From the NCBI RefSeq assembly GCF_003938605.1, contig NZ_RHWX01000002.1:267596-331595 (forward strand): a DNA stretch of 64,000 bases, written 5' to 3'. The notes under the pieces are model-generated. The model made no database searches. It was not told where the DNA came from and saw only the letters and a program-made list of their open reading frames with translations. Positions within the stretch are counted from its first letter, which is position 1; every line of letters starts with the position of its first letter. Shown here one piece after another: positions 55,516 through 64,000 of this stretch. The position numbers and the translations under genes were made by a program. This DNA is from Brevundimonas sp. 357. Its GTDB lineage: Bacteria; Pseudomonadota; Alphaproteobacteria; Caulobacterales; Caulobacteraceae.

Positions 55516-56250
55516 TTAAGCCGCCATCCGCTCCGGCGTCCAGACTCGAGTGAAGCGAAGCAGCATGTCTTCCGCCGCCGAGGGCAGGTCGTCGGACGGC
55601 GTCAGCTTGACGAACAGGTCGCCGGCGGCGCGCTTGCCTCGCGCGGGCAGGCCCAGGCCCGGAAGGCGCAGTCGGACCGGCTCTACCATGTCCGGCACCA
55701 GCCAGGCGGCCTGCGATCCGGCATGGGTGTCGATCTCGATTCGCCCGCCGTCGCGCATCAGGCGTGAGGCGATGGGCCAGTCCATGAACACGTCTGCACC
55801 CAGCACAGAAAGTCCGTCTGCTGGCCGGATAAGGACCGAGATCAGGTCGCGCGCGCCTTTCAGGCGGATGCGGTCCGCCGTCCGGACGCCAGGCGGAACG
55901 TGAACCAGCAGGCGTCGGCCAAACGCCGTGACGGCGACAGTGCCGCCGCTCAAGGCCTGCATGGGCGTCAACACGATCAGAGGCGGGGCGCTCGTTGGCG
56001 AAGGCGAACACGAAGCTTCGACATTGCTCGCAGTACGAATCGGCGCGGGCAGGGAAGGGGTGTGGGCCTGAAGAAGGCGGTAAGCTGCGATCGTGCGCCT
56101 GAAATGATCGGCATCGCCGCCTGGATGATCGGGGTGGACGGACTTCACCGCAGCGCGAAACGCGGCGGTCAGAGCCGCCCCGGTCGCCGGTCCGTCCAGT
56201 CCCAGCAGACGTCGCGCTTCATGCGTGGAAAGACACAGCTCCGCATCCAT
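55516..56250 (-). CDS. J-domain protein with DnaJ C-terminal domain
   Basis: A 244-residue protein with a short N-terminal J domain (about 10-62) containing the invariant HPD in SVHPDHPGG, then a linker and a DnaJ C-terminal beta domain ([40 protein letters not shown]). There is no Gly/Phe region or zinc-finger domain, so it is closest to CbpA/type B co-chaperones but unusually short. It should stimulate an Hsp70 ATPase. It is upstream of and close to aroC. The N-terminus [20 protein letters not shown] is divergent from canonical DnaJ. Confidence 0.85.
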   Translation of the reverse strand: MDAELCLSTHEARRLLGLDGPATGAALTAAFRAAVKSVHPDHPGGDADHFRRTIAAYRLLQAHTPSLPAPIRTASNVEASCSPSPTSAPPLIVLTPMQALSGGTVAVTAFGRRLLVHVPPGVRTADRIRLKGARDLISVLIRPADGLSVLGADVFMDWPIASRLMRDGGRIEIDTHAGSQAAWLVPDMVEPVRLRLPGLGLPARGKRAAGDLFVKLTPSDDLPSAAEDMLLRFTRVWTPERMAA

Positions 56251-56345
56251 GCGCCCAACTTGTGACAGCTATGGTCAAGGCGAGGTTAACCGTCTTCGCG
56301 AAGCTCTGATATGGAACGACGCGCACTAGCGGCGCTTTGTCCTAT

Positions 56346-56364
56346 TGACATAGAAGTCATGTCA
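56346..56364 (+). promoter_or_regulatory. TGACAT-N7-ATGTCA dyad upstream of pdxH
   Basis: The inverted repeat overlaps a TTGACA-like hexamer (56345-56350), 45 bp before the pdxH start. It could be an operator over a promoter. No dedicated regulator is adjacent. Confidence 0.4.
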
Positions 56365-56408
56365 GCGGCGGATGACCGTCGCCTTACGTGGCGCTAGGAA
56401 GCCCTTTC

Positions 56409-57071
56409 ATGAACCAGCCGGTGATCCCGCCCAGTCCGTCCGCCGATGACTACGCCTTCCAATTGGCGGCCAATGCGGATGATACGATCTTCAACCGCGA
56501 CGAGCCGATCGGTCTTTTTATCGAATGGTTGGAAGAGGCCAAGCGCAGTGAAGTGAACGACGCCAACGCCATGGCGCTGGCCACGGTCGATCCGGCGGGC
56601 CTGCCTGACGTGCGGATGGTTCTGCTCAAGGATGTCGATGATCGGGGCTTTACCTTCTTTTCCAATCAGGAAAGCGCGAAGGGCGAACAGCTTTGGGCGC
56701 ATCCTTCGGCCGCTCTGCTTTTTCATTGGAAAAGCCTGCGCCGTCAGGTCCGTATCCGCGGTGCGGTCGAGCCTGTAAGCCTGGATGAGGCGAACGTTTA
56801 TTTCGCCAGTCGCGCGCGTGAGAGCCGCATCGGCGCCTGGGCGTCGGATCAGTCGCGACCGTTGAGCGATCGCGAGGCGCTGGAGGCGCGGGTCGCAGAG
56901 CAGACGGCGCGATTTGAGGGCCAGGACGTACCGCGCCCCGATCGTTGGACCGGATGGCGGGTTCGTCCCGAACAAATCGAGTTCTGGCGCGATCGGCCGT
57001 TCCGTCTGCATGACCGTTTGCGTTTTGACCGCGATCATGCCGCCTGGGTTACGAAGCGTCTCTGGCCGTGA
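56409..57071 (+). CDS. pdxH: pyridoxamine 5'-phosphate oxidase
   Basis: A 220-residue FMN-dependent PNPOx that makes pyridoxal 5'-phosphate from PNP or PMP. Seen: [20 protein letters not shown] for [16 protein letters not shown], and the C-terminal [19 protein letters not shown] substrate-binding signature. Length is standard. The start at 56409 has AGGAAG six to nine bases upstream; a start seven codons earlier is disfavoured. It is convergent with the TetR gene with ten bases between stops. Confidence 0.96.
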   Translation: MNQPVIPPSPSADDYAFQLAANADDTIFNRDEPIGLFIEWLEEAKRSEVNDANAMALATVDPAGLPDVRMVLLKDVDDRGFTFFSNQESAKGEQLWAHPSAALLFHWKSLRRQVRIRGAVEPVSLDEANVYFASRARESRIGAWASDQSRPLSDREALEARVAEQTARFEGQDVPRPDRWTGWRVRPEQIEFWRDRPFRLHDRLRFDRDHAAWVTKRLWP

Positions 57072-57081
57072 GGTCTGACGG

Positions 57082-57696
57082 TCAGGCTTGATAGCGCGCC
57101 AGGAAGGTCTCGACCGCGTCGGCGGCGATGTCCGCCGGCGTGCGCTGGGCGATGACCTGGCCGCCTGTCACCATGGGCACGAAGAAGATGGGATGTTCGA
57201 CCATCCCCATTAGCTGTCCTGCGGCCCAGGACGCCTTTTCAAACTTCAGTTCGCCATCGGTCTGCATGTCATTGAGCGCTTTGATCAATAGTGCGCCGAA
57301 GTCGCGCTTGGCCTTGTCGAAGAAGCCGATGGCGATGTCTTCGAAGCGCGATCGCTCGGCCATGACCAGGCGGAATATAGCCTGAACGAAGGCGTCGCTC
57401 ATGAACTCGGCATAGGTCGTGAGGAAGCCTTGAAGACGTTCTCGAGGAGCCCCTGCATAGTTCTTGACGGCCGACATCCGCGTGGAGAAATCGGTCGCAG
57501 CTTCATCGATTACCGCCGCGAAGAGAGCGGCCTTATTCTCAAACATGGCGTAGAGCGTGGCCGTTGATACGCCGGCTTCGCGCGCAATGGGCTCCATCCG
57601 TGTGCCGACATAGCCTTCGGACACAAAATGAAGCCGCGCCTGACGCACCAGGGCCGTGCGTCGGGGGTCGTCTATGTGAGCAATCAGAGCGGTCAT
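57082..57696 (-). CDS. TetR-family transcriptional regulator
   Basis: A 204-residue regulator. The N-terminal HTH is GYVGTRMEPIAREAGVSTATLYAMFENKAALF, shown here as REAGVSTATLYAMFENK, followed by a helical ligand domain of the C-terminal YAEFMSDAFVQAIFRLVMAE type seen in AefR/AcrR-like regulators. The start at 57696 is ambiguous with a GTG three codons upstream. No efflux pump is adjacent; the nearest candidates for control are the uridine kinase-like and acyl-CoA ligase genes upstream. Ligand unknown. Confidence 0.88.
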   Translation of the reverse strand: MTALIAHIDDPRRTALVRQARLHFVSEGYVGTRMEPIAREAGVSTATLYAMFENKAALFAAVIDEAATDFSTRMSAVKNYAGAPRERLQGFLTTYAEFMSDAFVQAIFRLVMAERSRFEDIAIGFFDKAKRDFGALLIKALNDMQTDGELKFEKASWAAGQLMGMVEHPIFFVPMVTGGQVIAQRTPADIAADAVETFLARYQA

Positions 57697-57776
57697 GGCG
57701 TTCACCAGCCTTTCGCCGGACAGTGCCTTTAAAACGCCTTAATTGCAATGGGATCGTTGTTCGCTGCGAATGAAAA

Positions 57777-58424
57777 TCACCTGCTGAGCCAAGGTTCTAG
57801 CAGCGGGTGCGCAAGGACAGGCGCAGCCAGACGAACGACGGCTTGAGGGTCTTCGAGACGCACTGCGGCGGTTGCGTCGGCCACTATGAAGTCGGCATGA
57901 ACCCGGGAGGGTTCGGTCAAACGTTCATGTCCTGGCCGCACGGTTCCCAGATACTGCTGGATAACCGATTCGGCCGTTCGGCCACGCTCGATCTGGTCGC
58001 GTAGAAGGCGGCGGATGAAGCGGATGTCTGCAGGCGTATCGACGAAGACCTTGATGTCGAACAGGGCGGTCAAGGCCGACGTGCACAGCAGGTGCGTTCC
58101 TTCGACGATTACGACATCGGTCGCGGTTACTGGCTCGCCCTGAGGTTCACGTCCGTGATGAATGAAGGAATAGACGGGCGCTGTGATCGCGCGGCCGCTC
58201 TTCAGGGCGCTCAGGTCTGCGATCAGCAGATCGTGATCACGCGCCGCCACGTCGTCAAAGTCGTGGGTCGCCGCGTCGAAGCCCGGGACCGAAGCTGCGT
58301 CCAGATAATAGGCGTCCTCGCGCAGCAGGGTGGCGACGCCCTCAGGAAGAGAAGAAACAAGGGCTTCCGCCAGGGTGCTCTTGCCCGAACCGGAGCCGCC
58401 GGTGATCGCGATCAGAATGGTCAT
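57777..58424 (-). CDS. udk: uridine kinase-like P-loop kinase
   Basis: A 215-residue P-loop kinase. Walker A is GGSGSGKST; REDAYYLD and DVAARDHDLL match the uridine/phosphoribulokinase fold, VVIVEGTHLL is the strand with the DE-like carboxylates, and FIRRLLRDQIERGRTAESV is the lid region. Uridine kinases phosphorylate uridine and cytidine with GTP or ATP. The start at 58424 begins at the family's MTILIAITGGSG; a longer frame upstream is unsupported. Function as uridine kinase is likely but related nucleoside or pantothenate-type kinases cannot be excluded. Confidence 0.85.
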   Translation of the reverse strand: MTILIAITGGSGSGKSTLAEALVSSLPEGVATLLREDAYYLDAASVPGFDAATHDFDDVAARDHDLLIADLSALKSGRAITAPVYSFIHHGREPQGEPVTATDVVIVEGTHLLCTSALTALFDIKVFVDTPADIRFIRRLLRDQIERGRTAESVIQQYLGTVRPGHERLTEPSRVHADFIVADATAAVRLEDPQAVVRLAAPVLAHPLLEPWLSR

Positions 58425-58508
58425 GGCGCGCTCATTCACCCAGACGTCGCATGACGCAAGCCCGACAGCCGTTTGAAATGGCAATCTGTCGCGGCCAGCC
58501 TTCCCCTG

Positions 58509-58527
58509 CGTCACGTTGCCTGTGACG
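58509..58527. promoter_or_regulatory. CGTCAC-N7-GTGACG dyad in the udk/acyl-CoA ligase divergent region
   Basis: A perfect six-base inverted repeat with a seven-base centre, 68 bp before the acyl-CoA ligase start and 85 bp before udk. It may be an operator for one or both. The nearby TetR-family regulator is a candidate binder. Confidence 0.4.
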
Positions 58528-58594
58528 GTTCTCCTGTCTTAGCGTGGGTGCAAGCGCTGCTTCCAATCAGGCGCACAGACGAGGGAAACGCCGA

Positions 58595-60226
<1,632 letters not shown>

Positions 60227-60243
60227 TCGCGACGGAGGACGCC

Positions 60244-60924
60244 ATGTCGAATACGCGCCCCAAAGGGCAGGGTTTGGCCAAGCTGCTGCTTTTGACGGCG
60301 CTTCTGGCGCCGAGTTTGCTGTTGGTCGCGGTTTTGGGAACGGTGCTGGGGCTGTGGAGCGCCGATTTCGGCATGGGCGTGCTGGCGCTGAAAGCCGGTC
60401 GCGTTCTGGCCTATCTGGGTTTGGCTGGAGCCTTGATCGCGTGCCTGCTGGCGTTTCGAGAGCGGCGACTGCTGGGAATCGCCGGCGTGGCTCTGTTGTT
60501 CGCCGCGGTGACGCTCGGCGGGTACCTTGTACAGGAGCGCCGCTTTACCGACGCGCCCCGCGATGTGGCGACCGATTTGTCCGACCCGCCTGTCTTCGCG
60601 CGCGTCCTGGCGGCGGAGCGTCGCTTGGCCGGGGTGTCTGAAAGTCGGCCCCAGGCTTGTGAGGGCCTGGTCTCCGCGCCGACCCAGGTCGCGTCCGAGA
60701 CGGCCGCCTGGGCATTGGAGAAGGCCGGTTTCACGGTTCTTGGCACGGCGCCGTTCCGGGTGGATGGACGCAAGGAAGGCGCATGGTTCGGTCTGACGCA
60801 TGACGTCACTGTTCGAATTCGTCCTGGCCGCACTGATGTGCGCGTCGCGGGCCGTGACAACCTTCAGGTCGGCGATGAGGCCTGCCGCCTCGCCAAGGCC
60901 GTGGTTGCGGAGTTGACGCCTTGA
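60244..60924 (+). CDS. DUF1499-containing membrane protein
   Basis: A 226-residue protein with three or four hydrophobic helices in the first 97 residues (12-35, 47-66, 73-95) and a soluble C-terminal DUF1499 domain (about 100-226) with [49 protein letters not shown] (cited in part as [18 protein letters not shown]). DUF1499 proteins are found in bacteria and plant chloroplasts with unknown function. It lies 17 bp after the acyl-CoA ligase and is probably co-transcribed. ATG context has GGAGGACGCC just upstream, a good ribosome site. Confidence 0.85.
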   Translation: MSNTRPKGQGLAKLLLLTALLAPSLLLVAVLGTVLGLWSADFGMGVLALKAGRVLAYLGLAGALIACLLAFRERRLLGIAGVALLFAAVTLGGYLVQERRFTDAPRDVATDLSDPPVFARVLAAERRLAGVSESRPQACEGLVSAPTQVASETAAWALEKAGFTVLGTAPFRVDGRKEGAWFGLTHDVTVRIRPGRTDVRVAGRDNLQVGDEACRLAKAVVAELTP

Positions 60925-60928
60925 ACCG

Positions 60929-61849
60929 TCAGAAAGCCGGATCGGCCAGCCGCCAGGTCGAGCCCAGGTCCGGCCCAGGCGAAGCTTGAACCCGGCCTTC
61001 CTTCAGAAGTTTGATCAGGTGCGCCAGCACCGAAAGACTGGCGGCGGGCCACAGGCGCTGATCGACGGCGGCGTAGAGGACCGGAACCATGGCGGAGATC
61101 AGTCGATCTCCTGCTTCCAGGCGGGCCATGATCTGGGCTTCGCGTTCCAGACGGTGCGCGCGGTAGGCTTTCAGGAACGGCGCAACCTGGGTGATCGCTG
61201 GGCCGTGCGTAGGCCATATTGTCGAGAATCCGCGCGCCAGCACTGCGTCGAGGCTCTGCATATAGGCCGTCATGTCGCCATCGGGCGGGGCCACGACAGT
61301 CGTCGACCAGCCCATGATGTGGTCGCCGCTGAACAGGGCGTTTTCGTTCCGCAGGACAAAAGCCATGTGGTTCGAGGCGTGACCGGGTGTCGCCATGGCC
61401 TCCAGCGTCCAGCCGTCGCCCTCGATCCGCTCGCCGCCCTTCAGAACGATATCAGGATGGAAGTCTGCGTCCTCGTCCTCATCCAGGCCGCCGTCTGAGG
61501 CGTGAACCGTCCGCAGGGGCGGCTGCATGGCCAGAATCGGCGGATGCCCGACCGCTTCGGCGAACGGGCGAGCGAGGGGGGCGTGGTCACGGTGCGTGTG
61601 CGTGACCAGAACATGGCTGACTCGCCGCCCTGCGACGGCCCGCATCAGACTGTGCAGATGGGCGTCATCGAGGGGGCCGGGATCAATGACGGCCACTGCC
61701 GCGCCCGGTCGTTCCCGCCCGACGATGTAGGTTCCTGTGCCAGTGAAGGTGAATGGTCCCGGGTTGTCCGCAATCACGCGCTGGATCAGCGACGAGACCT
61801 GATCTCGTCGACCATAGGTGAAATCGAACTGGCGAACGTAGGGGATCAT
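60929..61849 (-). CDS. metallo-beta-lactamase fold hydrolase (LACTB2-like)
   Basis: A 306-residue MBL-fold protein. The metal motif is [14 protein letters not shown], with the third His in TPGHASNHM and the Asp in [11 protein letters not shown]-terminal winged-helix-like part follows ([19 protein letters not shown]), as in LACTB2/RNase BN-like hydrolases. It could be a nuclease, thioesterase or glyoxalase-type enzyme; the C-terminal domain favours the LACTB2 branch. It is the last gene of a three-gene minus-strand unit with the DUF442 phosphatase and an exported protein. Confidence 0.9.
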   Translation of the reverse strand: MIPYVRQFDFTYGRRDQVSSLIQRVIADNPGPFTFTGTGTYIVGRERPGAAVAVIDPGPLDDAHLHSLMRAVAGRRVSHVLVTHTHRDHAPLARPFAEAVGHPPILAMQPPLRTVHASDGGLDEDEDADFHPDIVLKGGERIEGDGWTLEAMATPGHASNHMAFVLRNENALFSGDHIMGWSTTVVAPPDGDMTAYMQSLDAVLARGFSTIWPTHGPAITQVAPFLKAYRAHRLEREAQIMARLEAGDRLISAMVPVLYAAVDQRLWPAASLSVLAHLIKLLKEGRVQASPGPDLGSTWRLADPAF

Positions 61850-61857
61850 GGCGGTTC

Positions 61858-62262
61858 TCAGAGCGGTAAACGACTGAGATCGTACCCGGCGTCCAGGGCG
61901 AGCCGGCGAAGGGATGCCGCGTCTTCGCCCTGGAGCCGTCGCGCAAGGGCCCAGGCCGCCGCTGAGCGCATGCCGGATCGGCAGAACATCAGGACGGGGC
62001 CGGTTGCTTCCAGCGCCTGCGCGACGCGGTGGACAGCATCGGCGTTCGGCATGCCGCTGACAGGGGCCCAGACATATTCGAGGCCCGTCGCTTCGGCTGC
62101 CGCCTGGATCTCTTCGCTTGTGGGTTGGCCCGGCTCCTCGTGGTCGGGGCGGTTGTTGATCACTTGCTTCAGGCCGAGGGTCTCCGCCAATTCGGCCAAG
62201 GCCGAAGGAGCGATCTGAGCGGAAATCCAGACGTCGGTCGTAAGGCGCGAGGGCGATGTCAC
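61858..62262 (-). CDS. TIGR01244/DUF442-type phosphatase (beta-lactamase hydrolase-like)
   Basis: A 134-residue domain with the cysteine-phosphatase-like loop MFCRSGMRSA, the VINNRPDHEEPGQPT segment and AAEATGLEYVWAPVSGM, typical of the BLH/DUF442 family. In some bacteria this domain is fused to an MBL-fold sulfur dioxygenase; here the MBL-fold hydrolase is the next gene, eight bases downstream. It overlaps the exported protein upstream by four bases. A role in sulfide or phospho-metabolism is possible; substrate not known. Confidence 0.88.
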   Translation of the reverse strand: MTSPSRLTTDVWISAQIAPSALAELAETLGLKQVINNRPDHEEPGQPTSEEIQAAAEATGLEYVWAPVSGMPNADAVHRVAQALEATGPVLMFCRSGMRSAAAWALARRLQGEDAASLRRLALDAGYDLSRLPL

Positions 62263-62798
62263 TGTCTTCTCACTCTAATGGCGCGGGCGTCGCCCACATT
62301 TAGGAAATAGCTGCCAAAGGCCGCGCGGCGGACTCGCACCTCAGCACCGCTTTGAGCGCGAATGTGGGGTGATTCATTGTCGACCTGCCTCCATTCGCTA
62401 CCGTCGTCCAAGTGGAAGGTCCATTGGCCGTAACCGTTTCTGGAGGCCCGGACGAGGGTGGTTTGGATCGATGATATCTCTTCGCGGTCCTCACTTGAGC
62501 CGAGGAATGACGGCAGGGCGCCGCCGCTGAAACCGAAGAGACTACGGCGAGCTTCTCTTACCTGTGTCCGATCGACGAGAGTCAATTCGCCGGACTTGTG
62601 GGCTTGGATGAGGCTGTCTGCGGCTTGATCCAGACATGACAGGCGTTGGGTCGCGTCAGAGATTGAACGGCAGGCGGAGAGTTCGCTGATCGTCGATTGG
62701 CGGTCTTGGGCAAAAACATGTGCCGGTATGACAGAGAAGCAGATTGCTGCTGCAACCATACCGGTATTTTTTGCGGAAAAATCCTTATTTTTTGTCAT
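62259..62798 (-). CDS. exported protein of unknown function
   Basis: A 179-residue protein with an N-terminal signal peptide (cleavage likely after HVFAQ, about residue 31). The mature part begins with SACRSISDATQRLSCLDQAADSL, a short Cys-paired motif common in small secreted proteobacterial proteins, then a Ser/Arg-rich middle and a C-terminal beta-looking part (GQWTFHLDDGSEWRQVDNE, AEVRVRRAAFGSYFLNV). I do not know the family's function. It heads the operon with the DUF442 phosphatase and the MBL hydrolase. The 252 bp upstream, up to the TonB receptor, are A/T-rich and likely carry divergent promoters. Confidence 0.75.
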   Translation of the reverse strand: MTKNKDFSAKNTGMVAAAICFSVIPAHVFAQDRQSTISELSACRSISDATQRLSCLDQAADSLIQAHKSGELTLVDRTQVREARRSLFGFSGGALPSFLGSSEDREEISSIQTTLVRASRNGYGQWTFHLDDGSEWRQVDNESPHIRAQSGAEVRVRRAAFGSYFLNVGDARAIRVRRQ

Positions 62799-63050
62799 TT
62801 CTTCGAAGCCTCATTCGTGTCAGAAAGGTGGCTGGTTGAGTTCGTTGCGCAATTTGCAGTGGCTATTTTGCGACATAGATGGGGCGGATTTATTTCACTG
62901 AAGTAATTATTCTAGAATTCACGCCTATGCGGCGTTTATGGATCGATCAGTCATTCGTCGATTCTCTGCTCGAGGGGAGGCGAGGTGGCCGCGCCGGCAG
63001 GCGGAGCGAAAGCTCCGTTGGGTGTCAGGCGCAACACAGGAGGATTCAAC

Positions 63051-63926
63051 TTGAAGATCCAATTGAAGCGGGAGCGTCTACTCGCGTCCACTATGATCGC
63101 GGGTGTTGCGCTCATTGGTTTCGCCGCTCCCGCAGCGGCGCAAAGCACGAGTAGCGAAGAGCAGGCCAGCCAAGTGTCTGACGTCGTTGTCACCGGTTCG
63201 CGTATTCGCGTACGCGACACGACCGGCAGCAGCCCGATCGTGACGGTCGGCGCCGAGCAACTGGAAGAGATTGGCACGGCGACGATCGAAACCTACCTGA
63301 ACGCGCTGCCGCAATTGTCGCCTAGCCTGACCAAGACGAACAACAACCCGTCTTCCGGCGGTGCGGCGTTCCTTGACCTGCGTCAGCTCGGCACGTCGCG
63401 AGGTCTGACCCTGGTCAATGGCCGCCGTTTGGTCCCCGGCTCTTCAAGCGGTGCGGTCGACATCTCCATCCTGCCTTCGGGCCTGATGGACCGTGTTGAA
63501 ATCATCACCGGCGGCGCATCGGCGGTGTATGGCGCTGACGCTGTTTCGGGCGTAGTCAACTTCCTGCTGAAGGATGACTTTGAAGGCGCTCAGGTTTCGG
63601 CTCAGTACGGCATCTCGCAAGAGAATGACGGTAAGGAAGTCCAATACAACCTGGTCCTCGGCGGCCCGTTTGCAGACGGTCGAGGTCACTTGACCTTTGC
63701 TGCGTCGCACAACACGCGCGACGGTATCCCGCAGACGGCGCGTGATATCTCGCGCACGGCGCAATATTGCTTCAACGACGGCAGCTGCGTGCCGGATGGC
63801 TCGCCTACGACCGGTGACGGCACATTCTCGATCTCGCCATCGGCCACAGCCGCGCAACTGGCCACGTATCAGACCTATTTCGCTGGGCGCGGCCTGACGA
63901 ACCCTGACCTCATCTATGCGGGGTGA
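63051..63926 (+). pseudogene. TonB-dependent receptor, truncated by an insertion sequence
   Basis: The frame begins at a TTG (63051) with AGGAGG seven bases before it and has a signal peptide (about 1-28, ending APAAAQS). A TonB-box-like DVVVTGSRIRV, a full plug domain (LTLVNGRRLVPG, GGASAVYGADAVSGVVNFLL) and the start of the barrel (LTFAASHNTRDG) follow. Receptors of this kind are 800-1000 residues, but this frame stops after 291. The stop TGA at 63924-63926 is the first three bases of an IS end, so the 3' part has been separated. The remaining product would lack the barrel and cannot work. Confidence 0.85.
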
Positions 63927-64000
63927 CGTGCCCCTGAGAATTTCCTCCACGCGGAGCTAGAGTCCGGCCCTTGAAAGGACGGACGGAATGAAACGAGCGA
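63924..64000 (+). mobile_element. left end of an IS3-type insertion sequence (continues past the window)
   Basis: From 63924 the sequence changes to TGACGTGCCCCTGAGAATTT, a TG-starting terminal repeat of the form seen at ends of IS3-family elements, followed by a short leader and a transposase start (MKRA at 63988). Its first TGA ends the receptor frame. Right end, target duplication and transposase body lie outside. Confidence 0.75.
63988..64000 (+). CDS. IS transposase first frame (orfA), start only
   Basis: ATG at 63988 with AAAGGA twelve bases before gives Met-Lys-Arg-Ala, the usual opening of the helix-turn-helix orfA of IS3-family (IS407-like) elements. Only four codons are inside the window, so the identification rests mainly on the IS end at 63924. 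Confidence 0.55.

Overview
The window is high-GC, densely coded DNA from an alphaproteobacterium. Caulobacterales, and Brevundimonas or a close relative, fits best: class I lysyl-tRNA synthetase, TonB-dependent receptors, a TamA/TamB pair, a GTTC-N7-GTTC type LexA box, a hut operon ordered with hutC, and many small secreted Gly-zipper or Pro/Ala-rich proteins. No rRNA is present, so the genus is inference. Most genes are housekeeping or catabolic, packed with 4-bp start/stop overlaps.

Layout. 1-9.3 kb: 3' end of a phospholipase D gene, an EEP-family hydrolase, a lemA-TPM-TPM operon, folD, and two secreted PPC-repeat proteins flanking type 2 isopentenyl-diphosphate isomerase. 9.4-15.5 kb: the complete histidine utilisation cluster (hutH, hutU divergent from hutC, hutG, hutI) with a HutC-type operator between the divergent arms. 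15.5-20.7 kb: a PYROXD2-like FAD oxidoreductase and a single-chain MmeI-like (type IIL) restriction-modification enzyme. 20.8-28.4 kb: valS-tlyA, a Gly-zipper protein, a TrmA/RlmD-like RNA methyltransferase, a lipoprotein hydrolase, and a PA0069-type radical SAM gene with a LexA-type box. 28.5-34.8 kb: tamB-tamA and a small lipoprotein.

35.0-36.9 kb is the accessory part. A tRNA-Lys(TTT) gene is followed by a decayed tyrosine integrase, two A/T-rich genes (a JAMM-motif protein and a secreted partner), and an imperfect copy of the tRNA 3' end. This is a small, degraded tRNA-integrated island.

37-54 kb: tgt and queA around a TonB receptor, MaoC, GNAT, lysK, an S24 peptidase-type regulator, a four-helix membrane protein with a structured leader, two hotdog thioesterases, a ligase-associated exonuclease without its ligase, a CBS-hybrid histidine kinase that has lost its phospho-accepting His, and queC-queE. 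53-63 kb: pirin, aroC, a J-domain protein, pdxH, a TetR regulator, a uridine kinase-like protein, an acyl-CoA ligase, a DUF1499 membrane protein, an MBL hydrolase and a DUF442 phosphatase. The window ends in a TonB receptor gene cut by what looks like the left end of an IS3-type insertion sequence.

How genes work together: the hut genes convert histidine to glutamate under HutC control. tgt, queA, queC and queE all serve queuosine tRNA modification, but are split over 15 kb and mixed with unrelated genes. TamA and TamB form an outer-membrane assembly/lipid-transport module. The strongest candidates for something undescribed are the island gene pair, the kinase-dead hybrid sensor, the SOS-box radical SAM gene, the non-canonical zinc site of Tgt, and a hairpin that buries a ribosome binding site at 47.6 kb.
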